Below are positions 41,701 through 55,000 of a stretch of DNA of 64,000 bases, in pieces; positions within the stretch are counted from its first letter, which is position 1, and each line of letters opens with the position of its first letter. This stretch comes from Tribonema minus (lineage: Eukaryota > Sar > Xanthophyceae > Tribonematales > Tribonemataceae): the NCBI GenBank assembly GCA_017506865.1, contig JAFCMP010000479.1, forward strand, positions 124,001 to 188,000, written 5' to 3'. Position numbers and translations under genes: made by a program. A model generated the notes under the pieces. The model was not told the origin of the DNA, did no database searches, and worked only from the letters and a program-made list of their open reading frames with translations.

Positions 41701-43001
41701 TGCTTAGACCAACAGTGCGAGAGCTTGTGTCAATTGCAGTACATCGCAGTACACGCCAGGGCCAGTTTACACTACACAGTACAGTGGACTGTGGGTGGCG
41801 AAAGGCAGTGCTCGGCCACTGCGCCGAATGCCACCTTGAACAAGTATATTCGAGATGATTGCATGGTGTGAGAGAGTTTGAACCAGCCACATGACGCGTT
41901 TTGTGAGTGCGTGTGTGTGTGGGGGGGGGGGGGGGCTACAAATTGGGGGATGGGGGGAGGGGGGAATACAAAGTTGAGTTACACCCCCCCCCCCTCCTAC
42001 AGTTGGTGCTTTAAAAACGAGTATGGCAAGTGCATCAGTTAATACTTTGAAATGCTGTTCAAGCAGTGAGTTTGCCCCCCCCTCCTCCCCCCCCCCCCCT
42101 CTCCTGCCCACCTCATGGGGGCTTTCAAAGGCTTGCCACCAAAACACGCAACCCTAGGCATGTCTTGAAGCCAGTATTGACACTGCCTACTCGTGTGTCA
42201 TTCACGTGTGTGCAGACAGGTGCTCTGGGACCAGGTTAGGCGAATCAAGACGACGGACAGGCTCTATCACATACACGCGGTGAGTTTACATAGTCCAGTA
42301 CCCAGCAGGGCAGTCATTTGCAAGGTCGTGCACAGTTTGCTGCGAGCTTTGAGTCTGGTCCAGTAACGCTAACAAAGGGCAGCTTGTGCAAACTCACACA
42401 CAGTTTGCTGGGAGCCATGCACGTTGTCCTGCAAGCTCTCAGAGCAGTACTGTAGCGCTGCCGGGTCGCGTGCAGTGTGCTGCGAGCCAGGCAAGGGTGG
42501 AGGGCGCTGGTTGCCGCTGCCCGTTTTGTGATAGCGCAGTGCCGCTTTGCGTGGTGCCACTGGCATTAATTCCCCACCTTTAGGGTCTGTTCTCAATGCC
42601 CCTTCACCGCTTATTGCCGAGGGGACTTTTGCCTCTCGGCTTCAATTGTGTGTGCATGCGAAAAAGAGTTGCCTATCCCCTTCAATCCTCCAGCGGTGAC
42701 TGCGGATCCTCTGGGGGGGTACATGTGTGGCGGTAAGCGCCGCATATGATTCGTTGTCAGCACTTAGCATCGTCACTACTGAGCCGTGTGCACCGATCGC
42801 CACACGACAACGCCGCGTTCAGTGCCGAGGCACGGCCCTTGCGATATAGTGCGTACAACCCGCTGACGCACATGGCACAATGTCTCGCCATGCTCACGTC
42901 TTCTGGTCACTTTCCCGTGTACCGCAGAATCTTTTGGAGGACTCTCGTCTGACCAGCCTGGCAGCCCTGATGGACGCCAATTGGGACCCCAAGGCGACAG
43001 C
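35769..43001 (+). CDS. Block 1 of oxidoreductase: DUOX-like peroxidase homology domain
   Basis: Residues about 25-584. After the signal peptide (WWHSLLVIAGLAVIQA) come LRIRDPAGIYNNNG, VLRDVYQAELRPPY, WGLLVFYDLVDT, FIDLDFVYG, QRSAQLPGTLALHALLLREH, ARDFGVPPYNVVRE, DFLVGGLAEAHVG, GPLFTQVLWDQVRRIKTTDR and LTSLAALMDAN. These occur in the order of animal heme peroxidases and dual oxidases, where W-G-x-x-x-x-x-D, V-Y-G, L-R-E-H-N-R, R-D-x-G-x-P-x-Y-N, G-G-x-x-E and D-R mark the fold. The distal His position of the W-G-x-x-x-D-H-D motif is Tyr114. The proximal His position of the R-x-G-H-T motif reads RWPCSA, with Cys371. The Arg of the distal pocket (Arg235, in QRSAQ) is kept. Catalysis by classical peroxidase chemistry is therefore doubtful. 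Confidence 0.85.
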
Positions 43002-46000
43002 GTGAGCGGAAAAAGCACAGTACACTTTTTGATATAGTCTTTGAACACTGCTTGTCGCAATCACCAGTGTAAGCGCGAAGATCGGAGTCTCGCCTGAACA
43101 TTCTTGCTGCAAAGAACAATGCTTTGGGAGTATGTTCCTTGATCAGCTCGGCTTGCAGCACTAGATGCTCTTTGAGCGCTGCACAACATCAAGTCTTGCA
43201 CTACGCAAGGCTCATTGCTCAAACAACACGCTTACATGCGCATCACCATGCGCTGTGTGCCACTTTGCTTGGCCCTACTCTGAGCGCAAGCACGGCAACA
43301 TCAACAACAACAACCTCCTCGCCGGTAGCAACTCATCAAATGGCTCACTTGGCGCGCGAACAATCCTTCCCATGAACGTTCCAGTGCAGGCACCTTGCAC
43401 AAATACATACAGTACAGGGACCGCTATGGTGTGTGCCACAGGAATAGGGGGCTTGAGCTCATCCTGAGCTCATGTTTTTTTGTATGACTGTTTTGACCAC
43501 GAAGGTGCATTACTGTGTACACGGGGAGCAAGGGTGACTTATAAAGCAACACACGTGCAGGCTCATCTGGCGCATGGCTGATGCCTCTCGCTTTCACTGC
43601 ATTGAGACCTGCTATAATTCATCAGCGTTCGCGTCAGTCAATCCCTGCCTGTACTGCACGGTCACGTTGCATCCAGCTGTCAAAGTCCGATTCAGGTTCA
43701 GTCGCGGTTGAAGTGCGGCTCAGGTTCAGTCCCTCGCTGTCCAGAAACTGCCCTTTTCTTTCGCACACTTTCACCTGTCGGTTCATCCTCACTTGTCGAT
43801 ACAAGTCATGCTGACAAGAAAGCACCTCCTCGTCTGCACGATTGCAGTGTACCGAAATACTACCCCGAGGACAGCTTCAAGGTGGAGACAACCATCATCA
43901 ACGAGGAAGCCAAGAGGAGCTCATCCACGCAGTCGCTGGAGCTTGTGCAGGTAAACAGGGAGACAAGGCTGCCGCTGATGATGTGCAGGTAAACAGGGAG
44001 GCAAGGCCCCTGATGATAATGTGCAGGTAAAGGATGGCTGCTTGGGAGACAAGGCTGCTGATGATGATGTGCAAGGCTGGAGCTTGTGCGGCTAAATGGG
44101 GAGACAAATTTGCTGATGTTGATGCAGTATGGCGGCGCTTTGTCTCTGGCATGCAGGCTCCTGAGGGCTCGCATTTCCGCTCTGCGCAGTGTGCTATGTA
44201 GCTGCATGTGAGCGTGTGTGGAGCGCTGCCACACACATGCGCTCATGAATTCACGGTGGATCAGACAGCTGCTGTTTCGCGCACAGTGGTGGCACGTCAC
44301 TGGTGCGGGTGGGTGGCAACGCTCCTCGTGCACGCCTGAAGTTCAATACTTGAAGTCACTCTTATGTGTCAGACTTGACGTTCATCTGTACTCAAATGGA
44401 TCGCCGCGCTGCTGTGCGAGCTTGACACGTGTTCACCACAACCCACTTGGCACATTGTGCCACTGCGGCAGGTCTGGAATGCATTGACATGCACATCCCC
44501 CCCCTCCCCCCCCAGAGTCTGGTATGCGTACATCTGTGCACAGCGCACGAGCATCCGCTTTGCCTTTGTTCACCCGGTGATGGCTTCCAGGCACACACGC
44601 GCAGAGGCGTGAGTTGACTTGTGACTTGACTTTTGACTTGACTTGTGCCACCGCCGTCGCTCCGCACAGGACTACACGCTGTCGTGGCATGTGGACACAG
44701 ACGCCGACACCATCACCTTCACCGCTGTCGTCACCGGCATGACCGATTCCGGGTACCTGGCCATTGGCCTGGGAAACCGGATGGTGGGCGCAGACATTGC
44801 CTTTATTGCTATTCAGGTACGCCATCAGAAAGCGTGGAACACAGTTTACCAGTGCATGCACACAATGACAGAGAGGCGGCGGCTGTAGTCATGTACTTCA
44901 GCCTCTCTGCTGAACAACAAGAGGGCTGTGATCCAATACCATTGCCTCTCATACTGACACACATGATGGCACTTGAGGGATTGTCGTGTTCAGGGGTGAA
45001 CCGTGGTCTTCTGCACTGCACGGAGCCATGCCATCCATTTCCATGCCTAGAGTGGTGTGCGCGCTGCGCAGACTTGCGCAGACCCACAGCACCGACAGTG
45101 TTCAGAGATCCACAGGAGTTCATGTAAAATATATGCCCCTTTGGACATGCAGCCTCATGCCTTCGTATACATTGTGTCCGATACTAACCAGGGCACGGAC
45201 CCCCCTTCTCCCCCAAAAACCGGCACTTTGACCTCTCCCCTTGTTCTTCGCTTCAGGGGGGTGTGTGGACCGCCTCCGACCGCTACGCCACCAACAACAA
45301 GCTGCCGGATGTAGACACTGCCTTGATGACCCCCACTGGACAGTCGGGCAACAACGACTTGCAGCTGCTCAACCACACCCTCATCAACGATGTGAGTCAG
45401 CGAGTGAGTGAGTGACCAGGTCGCTCGCTCGCACTGAGCCGTTGGTATGTAACCCTAACCCTAACAAACGGAGTGCAGCAGCGTCAGCATTCGACGCTGT
45501 GCCCCGTGGCCGCCAGTGCGGTGCAACAGCCAGAGCGGAGTGCGATGCCACTTATCCTAACCCTAACCCTAATCTAACCCTAGCCCTAAGGCCAGCGTGG
45601 ACTGTACCGCGCACACGGGAGCGACGTAATGGTTTGGGGGTTGCGGACTTCAAGTTGAGGTGGCCTCGCCGATGCAGGGGGACTCGCCAGAGAGGGGTAG
45701 GCCCGCGGCTGCTGAAGCGTGCCATGGGTCTGGTGGTCGAAAGAGCCGTTCTTGCATGACATACGCGCGTTCCGCTGTCAGATAGCGCAGCCCTCTGCCA
45801 ATCCACTTTATTCTGCTGCGCACGCATGCCGCCGTGCTGGGCTAGCCACCGGCGATACCAATAGCACTGACTGGTATCAGCAAGCACGCTACTGGCGTGC
45901 GAGCGAGTGATTGCGCATATAAGCATAGTGTGCATGTCCCAGCCCCCCCCACCCCCCCCCCCCACCCCTCAGTGTAGCCCCCCCCCCCCCCCCTCCCCCT

Positions 46001-49000
46001 CGCGATGTGCAGGTGGCAACAGTTACGTTCTCGCGCAGCCTCCACGCGGTGGATCCCGTTCTAGATCGCGCAGTTGTGAATGAAGCGCAGGACATGATCT
46101 GGAGCTTCAACCCGCAGTCGCCCACGGAGCAGCACGCGCCCGATCACAGAGGTGCCATTCTCATGCCTGCCATGAATGCATTTATGAATAAAAAGCGTAG
46201 ATATGGTGGGTGCACGCCCTGGCCCTTGTAGACAGAGCGCTTTTGGGACACGTATTCGTAAGCGTCGCAAGGACATGTGTGCGAGACTGCTACACGCTAC
46301 GTGCAGGCATGCATGTATGTTCAAGGCTGCTACGAGATGCGTCATCAGCCGGTGCTGAACAGTGCATCAACAACACAAAACATTATTTTGCTCGTGTCAG
46401 AATCAGCTAGAACTCTTTTATGTTGCTCATGTTGGTGTCAGCGTTTGATTCCACTTTTCCTGCGGCCGTGCTCCTGCAAGCACGCCGCCTGCTGCCTAAC
46501 GTCGTTTGCGAACAGATGCCAACTTCAAGTGGAATGGAACGCCACGTGCACTGACCTGCAGCATGCAGAGAATCAGCAACCACTCAACCCCAACTTTGTT
46601 ACGCTGCGCACAGGCACCTATCAGATCAACTTCTTCAGTGGCGAGAGCACATCTGTGCCAACTGGCTCCAACAACGGGTTTTTTGCCTTCCACGGCATGG
46701 TCATGCTGTTCTCGTGGGGGCTTGCGGCACCGTGCGCAGTCTACGTGGCGCGCTACAAAAAGGCATGTACATATGCGTACGTACTGTTCTTCAACTGCGT
46801 GCTCTACCTCAACTGCACACGTGTCTTGCGCATCTCGCAGCATTTGTACAGCGTGTGTCACGCTCGCACTCACAGTGCTCTACTTCAATGGTTCGTCAAG
46901 TGCACGTTTCTACTTCAAGTGCTCGCATCCTCCAGGCGCCGCGCGCTTCACAACGCTTACGCTACGTACGTCAGACTTGCAACGCACATTGCTTGCACAG
47001 CATGCCGCTTACAAAGGCGCCCCGATTTAGAAAGCATCATCATGTGCCTTTGCTGAGCTGTACCATTGCTGAGCACTGACGCGCTGCTGTCAACTGTGCT
47101 GTGGCGCCTGTGTTTGTAGCACTGGGCCAACTGGCTCGATGTGCATGCCATGTTGGCGTCCTTTGCAGTGGAGGCGACTCTCCCCATCGCCATCGCCGCT
47201 ATGGCCTCCACTGACGGCAAGGTGAGATCGCATGTGGAAATTTTATATATGCTGCTTTGCAGGCAGGTCATGGAGGGTATGGGATGGGCATGCGGCTCAT
47301 ACCTACAGTGGTCGCCCCTGCTGCGGTGACGTTACACGTGTGCTGCGCATTGCCATTACAAGTGTGCTGCGGATGAACAAAACGTTCAGCAGCAAGCCGG
47401 TGTCACATAAGTTGCTCAGTTGTCACATGGGTTTCTCCGAGCGCAGTTTTTGTTGCTGGCGTATATACGCTGTATGCTAGACTTCATGCAGCAGCTTCTA
47501 GCAGGAGTGTGCATACATGTGTAGTCTGGCAGCACTGCTCAGCAGCACATGTTTAGTGCGATATACCCCTGAGCGCCCTGTCCCTGTGCTGACGCAGACG
47601 GTCAGGCCCAGGCTTGCCACGTTGGTCATGCCTTGGGTGCTTAGGCGATCCAAGCCAGCAATCACATGGCTGTGCAAGCCAGTGCATACATGGCTACGCT
47701 GCGCTGTGCCTGTCCTGCCAGTATGGTGTCGCTTACAGCAGTGAGCGTGTGTATGTTGCTGATGTCTTCTGAGTCATGTCATGTCATGTCCAAAGCGTTT
47801 CTTGCATGAGTGCTACGCTATTCGTCTTTTGGCTTGAGGCACCTGTTTGTGACCCAAATCATGTGCTGAACCAGCCAAGAGCCAGATGTTCCCCAAGTTA
47901 TTCCAAAGTGATACTTTCTCTTGCACCTGTGTCGCTTATAGCCTGTCTCATTTCGTTTGTTGTTTCATCTCTTCTGGCGCGCAGTTCACCTCCAGGCATG
48001 GCAAGATTGGGCTGGCCATTTTCTGTGGGGTAATAGTGATGTTCATCAGCGGCACCATTCGCAAGATGGGCATTGAGAACCAAGGCAACAAGTATCTAGG
48101 GACCAACTTCGACCGCATTCACCAGGTGCGTACCTTGTGATCCACCCCCCCCGCAACTTAATTTACAGTTGAAGTTCTAAAACGGGGTTTATGCTGCAGC
48201 AGGCCACATGGCGATTGCAGGTACTGGTTTCGGAGCACGCGTGGATTTTGCAGGTGTGATGTGTATCAGGCATTACAGTACACCTGACTGATGCCGTCGC
48301 TGCTGCCAGTACCTTGTATCAACTGACAAAACAGCGGTGCATCCAAGCAAGGCCGTGTCGCACGCGTCTGTCTTTTCTGCGGCCTGCTGCCCCTCTTGCT
48401 TGACATGAGGTGCCTCTGATGCAGCAGCGCTCAACTCAGCGCAGTGCCTGCGCATGTGCTACGGTGGCGGCGGCGCCTGCAGGGCGCATGGCGCCAGCCG
48501 ACAGGCCTGCCGCCCCGCTTGCCTGACAGCATCTGATGCCTTGTATGAAGCCTTACAACGCACGCCACCCGAGCTTCATGCTGCCTTTCCAATGTCTTAG
48601 TTTGCGTGCTGCTGGTAACATACAGGGCTTATGCTTAACAAATGCGCGTTGACTCACGGCAGCTGCTCAGTTTTCCCCCTCCCCCCACCCTCCCCCAACC
48701 CCTGCGACACAGATGAACAAGCACCTGCACCGCTACATGGGGAAATGCCTGGTGGCACTGGCCTTCTTCAACGTCTACCTAGGCCTGGTTATCATCGCGC
48801 CCGACGCTTCTGCAACCAGCGTCATCGAAATCGGGGTGAGGCTTGTAGATTGATAGAAGGGGCAGACTGAAAGGGGCTGCACAAGCAGTCTGTTCGAGCT
48901 GTGACAACGAAGTGACACTCGTGGCATCGGCGAAACAAGCACAGGATTTGATGATGGCGAGGATATTAATTGTGCTTGCTGGCCTAGGTGCTCTGCTGCG

Positions 49001-52000
49001 CCTGCGGAATGTAAAGCTCAAATCGTAGAGGCCTGGTCAGCATGACACTGCTGCGGCTGCCATCACTTCCGATTTGCGGGCTATGTAGAGCCCTTCTCTC
49101 AGGGATAAGTCATGTCATGTTGTATATAGAATCTCTGACGCATCGAGCGTTGTGCACTGCTCCTGAGGGTGTGGGCATAAGTATGCATGCATGCATGTGG
49201 CGGCTTCGCTGAGGCCTTAGTCAGCATTGCTCAGCACCACCAATACATTACTACTGGCTCAAATCACTACAAGCTCACCCTCTTGCTGCCATGGGTGACG
49301 TGCGTGCTGCGCAGGGGATGGACGCTGCTGGTGAGACGGCTCTCAGCGTACAGGTGAGTTTGTAGTGATTGGTCACAGTTAAACTGCGTGCTGGCTTGAT
49401 TTTCCGCTTTCTGAAGTATGGCAGCACCCAAGGTGTAGACTAGCAGTGAGTGATGCGAGCACACCAGTGCGCCTTGCGATTGGAGCTTGCCATGGTGCAG
49501 TATCAAGCGCCGTTCGTACGACGCTGTCGCTGTCGTCGTTCAAACGATAGAAGGGCAATATACACTTTGACTTGAGTCAGTTGTCGGCTGCTTTACAAGT
49601 CAGTCAAGACTCGTCGCCGATCTGCACTGCACCTGCTTCCCTCCGATCTTGGAGTCCACCTGGTGACTGGTTTGAGCACTGGCCATCTCCGCGTGAACAC
49701 ATCAAACTGCATGCTGCATGCCAGACGCTCATTCTCGTTACTTCATGTTCAAGTTGAACGTGCGGGGTGACGTGCCACAGCAGCATTCTACACAGTTACA
49801 TACCTACAGGGAACGCGCACCCTGTGTCAGTGCAACTTACAGTTGAACTTGCGCACTTCAAACCGCAGGTCCCCGACATCTTCAACATCGTGCGAAGAGT
49901 CTTCTTCCCCGTGACCCTACTGCTCATGGCCATCCTCTTCATAGCTGCGGAGGTGCACCTGCAGCTGGGAAAGTACCGCACAAAGGTGGACATATCGCAG
50001 AAAATGGGCCTCCCGTCGTACTCCCTGGAGCAGTTCAACGACGGCGTCATGCAGGCAAGTCGCATGTTGAAGTCTGGAGTGAAGTTGTGCTGAGCAATGG
50101 TGCATGCGTCAAGCAGCAGCACGAATGTCCCCGCTGCGTGTAGTGGACCTTTACTGCAGTCGCTGGTCTCATTAATGAATGATGTTGATGAATTCATGAA
50201 TGTTTGATAATGATGAATTGCTTCAGGCATCATGCAGTTGCGTAGTTTGACGACGGTGGGCAGATGCAGGCATGTCCAGCGCATTGAGAATTGTTTGTAC
50301 AGGTGCTGAAGTACAGCTGGTGGCAATCACATATTTTTGCATGGCGGGCTACCTGCTTAGCTCGCCATGTCTGTATGCACTTATCTTACATAGCGCACAT
50401 CATGTCCGTGCTCGATGTTTCTGCATCATGCATGTCCCAGGTACATTGTCACATGTTACAATAAGACGCAGCAGCGTTCTACCTGTGCTCCTCTACGCAG
50501 TGTAATCTCTGCAGTGAAGCAGCGCAGAGTTACTGAGTCGCATATACTACCTAGCTGTTACAGTGCTTGAGTTGCGCAGTGAGTTGCTGAGTCGCATATA
50601 CTTTTGCTGCGCAGGGAGAGAAGTGGGTGATCGTGAATGATGCCATAGTGGATGTGAGCGACTACATGAAGGTGCATCCCGGCGGCTCCAAGGTGCTCAA
50701 GGACTCCATTGGCACAGACATCACCAAGGACATCATGGGCGTGCAGCCTGTGGGTCAGGGAGTCATGCAGGGCAGCCACAAGCACAGGTTGGTCATGCTC
50801 AGTCCTGCAATCTGTGCGACCGTTTGCTGTGATGGTCAAATTGGCTAAAATGGCGACCGCCAAACCTATTTGATACCCTCTCGCTGCTTGATGCAGCGCT
50901 TGCCATGCTTGAAACCCACTCCTCTGCAGTTGCGCCCACTCTTGAACTTGCTTGTTGTGTGACTTTTCAGCTAGCCTACATGCACACATGCATAAGACTC
51001 CGATGCCTGGTGCCACCAGAGTGGTTTGCCTTTGTCAACGTCACCGTTCCCATCATGTGGCACCCGGGATCAGCAAAGCGAGGAAGCGCGGTTCGTGGTC
51101 AACATGATCTCCCACAACACTAAAGTTGAAGTTCGCGTGCCTCCGTCTTTGCTGTGCAGCAACAAGGCTTGGCTGGCCATCCAGGCCAACATAGTGGCTC
51201 ATGTGGATGTGCACGAGGAGGTTTTGGACTACCAACCCGTCTCGCTGGGAGAGAGGTCAGCTGCGCACGCATGTGTCAATGCATTCAATGAGTCCTTGAA
51301 AAACATAGACGCATTGCAGCTAGCTTGTGCGTATGCTCCAATGGGGGCGCCGCAACGTGAATGCGTGGAGTGGCAAAAGTGCGCTGAGCATTGAGCGCTT
51401 GACATGACATGATGCGAGTATCTGGACATGACATGATGCGAGTATGAGCACTGATTGACCAACACGTACAGCATTCTGCCATTACTCGTCTTTGATTGTT
51501 AAGTACCGCTTGCGCCGCGAGCAGCAGCATGAATAGGCAGCTGAGACTGGATGAATTTTGCTCACATTCGCTTCATCAAAGCTTTGATACAGATACACTA
51601 ATGATGTTCCATTGGCTTGGTTCTGCAGCAAGAAGGGTCTGTCGAGCAGCAAGGGCAGCAGCAACCACAGCAGCGGCAGCCTGCGGCGCAAGGCGATGGG
51701 GGTCGAGCAGCAGTTCATCAAGTTTGTGCTGAGGTAAGTCACATGGTGTTGAAGTTTTGCTGGTGACATCGTATTTTGTTGGGCTGGCCACGTGTATGGG
51801 TTTAGTACCATGTGCTGCCTTGGCTCGAAACATCGGCAGCCCGGGGATCAACTGCAAGCTGTGTTAGACAAACCCCAGTAGGCAGAGCAGTAAAAGTGTA
51901 TGCTTGCGTCTGCGGCTCCCAAAATCTTCCAAGCCAGTGCCACGGCACATGACACAGGTTACTTCGCATGCAAACTGCATCAGCACAGCACAGCTAGGTT

Positions 52001-55000
52001 GTCAAATAGAAGTATTGTATTTCTCCTGCGCATAAATGGCGTGGAAGAACTTGCTCACCTTAATGCTACAAACAATGCGCAAGAAGCAGCCTTGCGCATC
52101 AACAGGGCACCACTGGTGCAGCACTGCCATCAGCGCAAACCTTCAGAGGGCCTGATCGCCACATGCGCGTCGCACATACCGCAAGTATCTCGCATCACGT
52201 GCAGGCGTGACGACACCACTCATAAGTGCGCCTCCGATTGCGCCCGCAGGAGCAAGAAGCTGCTGTCTCTCAACAGCAAAAACAGCCCCGTCTTGAGCTT
52301 TGTGTTTGAGCCCAAGGACGCAACGCGCATCCTGCCTCTCAACGTCGGCTTCTACCACAAGTTCAGGGTTGTCAGCGATGGCATGGTCATCCAGGTATGC
52401 ATGTACATGTGGTGAACGTCATGATGATCGACAGTGAACTGCATGGTGTGCTCTCAGTGAACTATCTGTGCTGCCTTTGCACTGCATGGCGTACCTCTGG
52501 CTAACGGCACGGACCTGACTAATGTTCGATATCCATGCTTGTGCATGGCATGAGATGTGTAGGCCTGGCACACCCTTCCTGCAACCGCTCCTTGATGCTC
52601 CAGGTGAACCATCTGTGCCTCCTCTTACTGCATGGCGTACCTCTGGCGAACGGCACAGACCAGGTCAATATTCAACGTCCATGCTTTTGCATGGCATGAT
52701 ATCTGTAGGCCTGGCACAACCTCCCCACAACCAATTATGCAGTTTCTTTTCTCAGTGGCAGTTGCCCTTGGCACCCCCCCCATGCTGGGCTGTGAGCATA
52801 TCGCCAAAGCGCCTTTTCGTTCAACCTCAGCAGAACCTGTTGTTGCGTGCTGCTGCTGCTCTGGTTGTGTTTGGTGCTTTATAGCGGAGCTACACTCCCG
52901 TGGTGCAGCATGTGATGCCATCAGGACGGCTGGGTTTTGAGTATTACATCAGGTGAGAGACACAAGCACCTGTTGATAATCACCCGGTTATAGGTCACAT
53001 CAGATTTATCACCTGGATACCTTGCAAGGCAATTGATTGGTGATGGGTGGTGAGCCACTAGCATGAGCATGTGTCCTGTACTTCAGAGAGGGTTGAGGCT
53101 TGCTGTTCGTCTGAAATCTTGCGGTGTACATATCCACGCACCAAAACGCCATGGTTAGGGTTAGGCTTAAGGTTGAGCGTTAGGTCTTAGGGTTAGGGTT
53201 GGGGATAGGGTTAGGTACAACCCTAGCCACGATTGCAGGCATGACCTACAAACAGCTCACCCATTTGCAATGCTACACACAATGCCCAATTAATTCCATG
53301 AGCAGCCATGAGGCATGGGCGTCAACAAAGTGTTGCCACCGAACTTCACGTCTGACGTTGTGTTAACCACGCATACTGGCATACCTGCATTGCGTTGCCC
53401 GTGGCAGGCTGTATGAGGATGGGCAGATGTCAGCTGCATTGGCGCATCTCAAGGTTGGCGACACGGTGCGCATACAGGGGCCCTTCGAGATCAAGGAGGT
53501 ATGTTGATGACGATCCATCAAGCACTTCAACTTGAAGTAATATTCGGTTGCCTGTAAAAACACACAATTTTACAAAAAGTGGGAATGACGCATTGCAAGT
53601 GCTATGGTGAAGCAGAGTTCCAGGCGCTTAATGTAGCCTGGGCACCTGTCTTAGCTGCACCTTGTTCTCGCTTGGGGTCTGGGGTCGTTGCTGGCTTCCT
53701 GGCATACTTGCGCATTTATACCTGCATCATCGTGACTATTGATTGTTGCTGATGGTCACAATGTGGAGCTCTTCGCCCAGTGCTTGCTAAAACGCCATTG
53801 GAGATGCATGTTTGTTGTGCCTGCCACTTCTCCAAACGCATCACAGCACACCTGTGCCATATGGACAGAAGATGATATGTTGAGCGTTGCTGTTCTCTTG
53901 CCGACGTGACAGATCCGCCACACGCCGGAGCATGTGTACATGATTGCGGGGGGAACCGGAGTGACCCCCATGCTGCAGCTCGTGCGCTGTCACATCAACC
54001 GACAGCACGCGCAGGTCCTACACGGCAGCACCAATGTACGTGAACTCATTGCAAGCGAATCTGATGCCCATTGGTCTATACACATGCAACTACCACGGTG
54101 CAGGCCTGGTATGTGGCAGTAGCTCGGTTCAAAGCTATCAGAGCGCTTTCATAGCACATATGAACAGTCAGCACAGGCAGCTTGTGGGGTGCCACCGCAT
54201 GTTCTGTCAAGGTCCAGCAAGTCAAAGTTTGACAGCTTGCGACTTCTTGTCGGCTTGCATCCGGGATTCAGGCAGTCACTGGAATTGCGTGTATCGAAAA
54301 GACTTCACGCCACCTCACCGTGCACATGCCCCACCCTACGGTACCCTAAACTCAGGGCTGAGCTCAAACAATCACACTGCTGCTGCTGCCGCCGCCGCCA
54401 CGCCCGCAGCCGCAGCTGCACCCGGACGGCAGCCTGGAGATGGGCGTGATACGCGCAGAGAGCCGCTCGGACGACGGCGGCAGCAGCGGCGGCGGCAGCG
54501 GCAGCGTAGCCCTCAGCGGCGAGTCGTCGCCGCTGCCGCCGCTGCGCTCGGAGCTCAAGTTCATGCGGCGCGAGTCGGGGCTGCGCGCAGTGCGCAACCT
54601 GGCGACGCTCTTCAAGACCAAGGACCGCAGCGGCGGCAGGGCGGAAGGCGCACTACAGGAAGAGCGCGCGCGTTGGGAGGCAGACCAGGGGGCAGAGGGC
54701 GCGCACGCCGTGTTTGGCCGCGCTGCACAGGCCTCGGGCGCCACTGAGAATGTGGGTTGCGGATGACGTTTTCCCTGGCGTAAGCTTGTGCAGTGTGTAC
54801 CCAGGACTTAGGGTTAGGGTTAAGGTTACACTAGGGGGCAGAGGGCGCGCACGCCGTGTTTGGCCGCGCCGCGCACGCCTCCGGCGCCGCTGAGAATGTG
54901 GGTAGCGGGTGGTGTTATGACATGCGTACATTGCTCTTGGCTGTTTGCTTGCGCGGAGAATGTGTGCAACGAGTGTCATCTCGCTACGCGTACATTGCGC

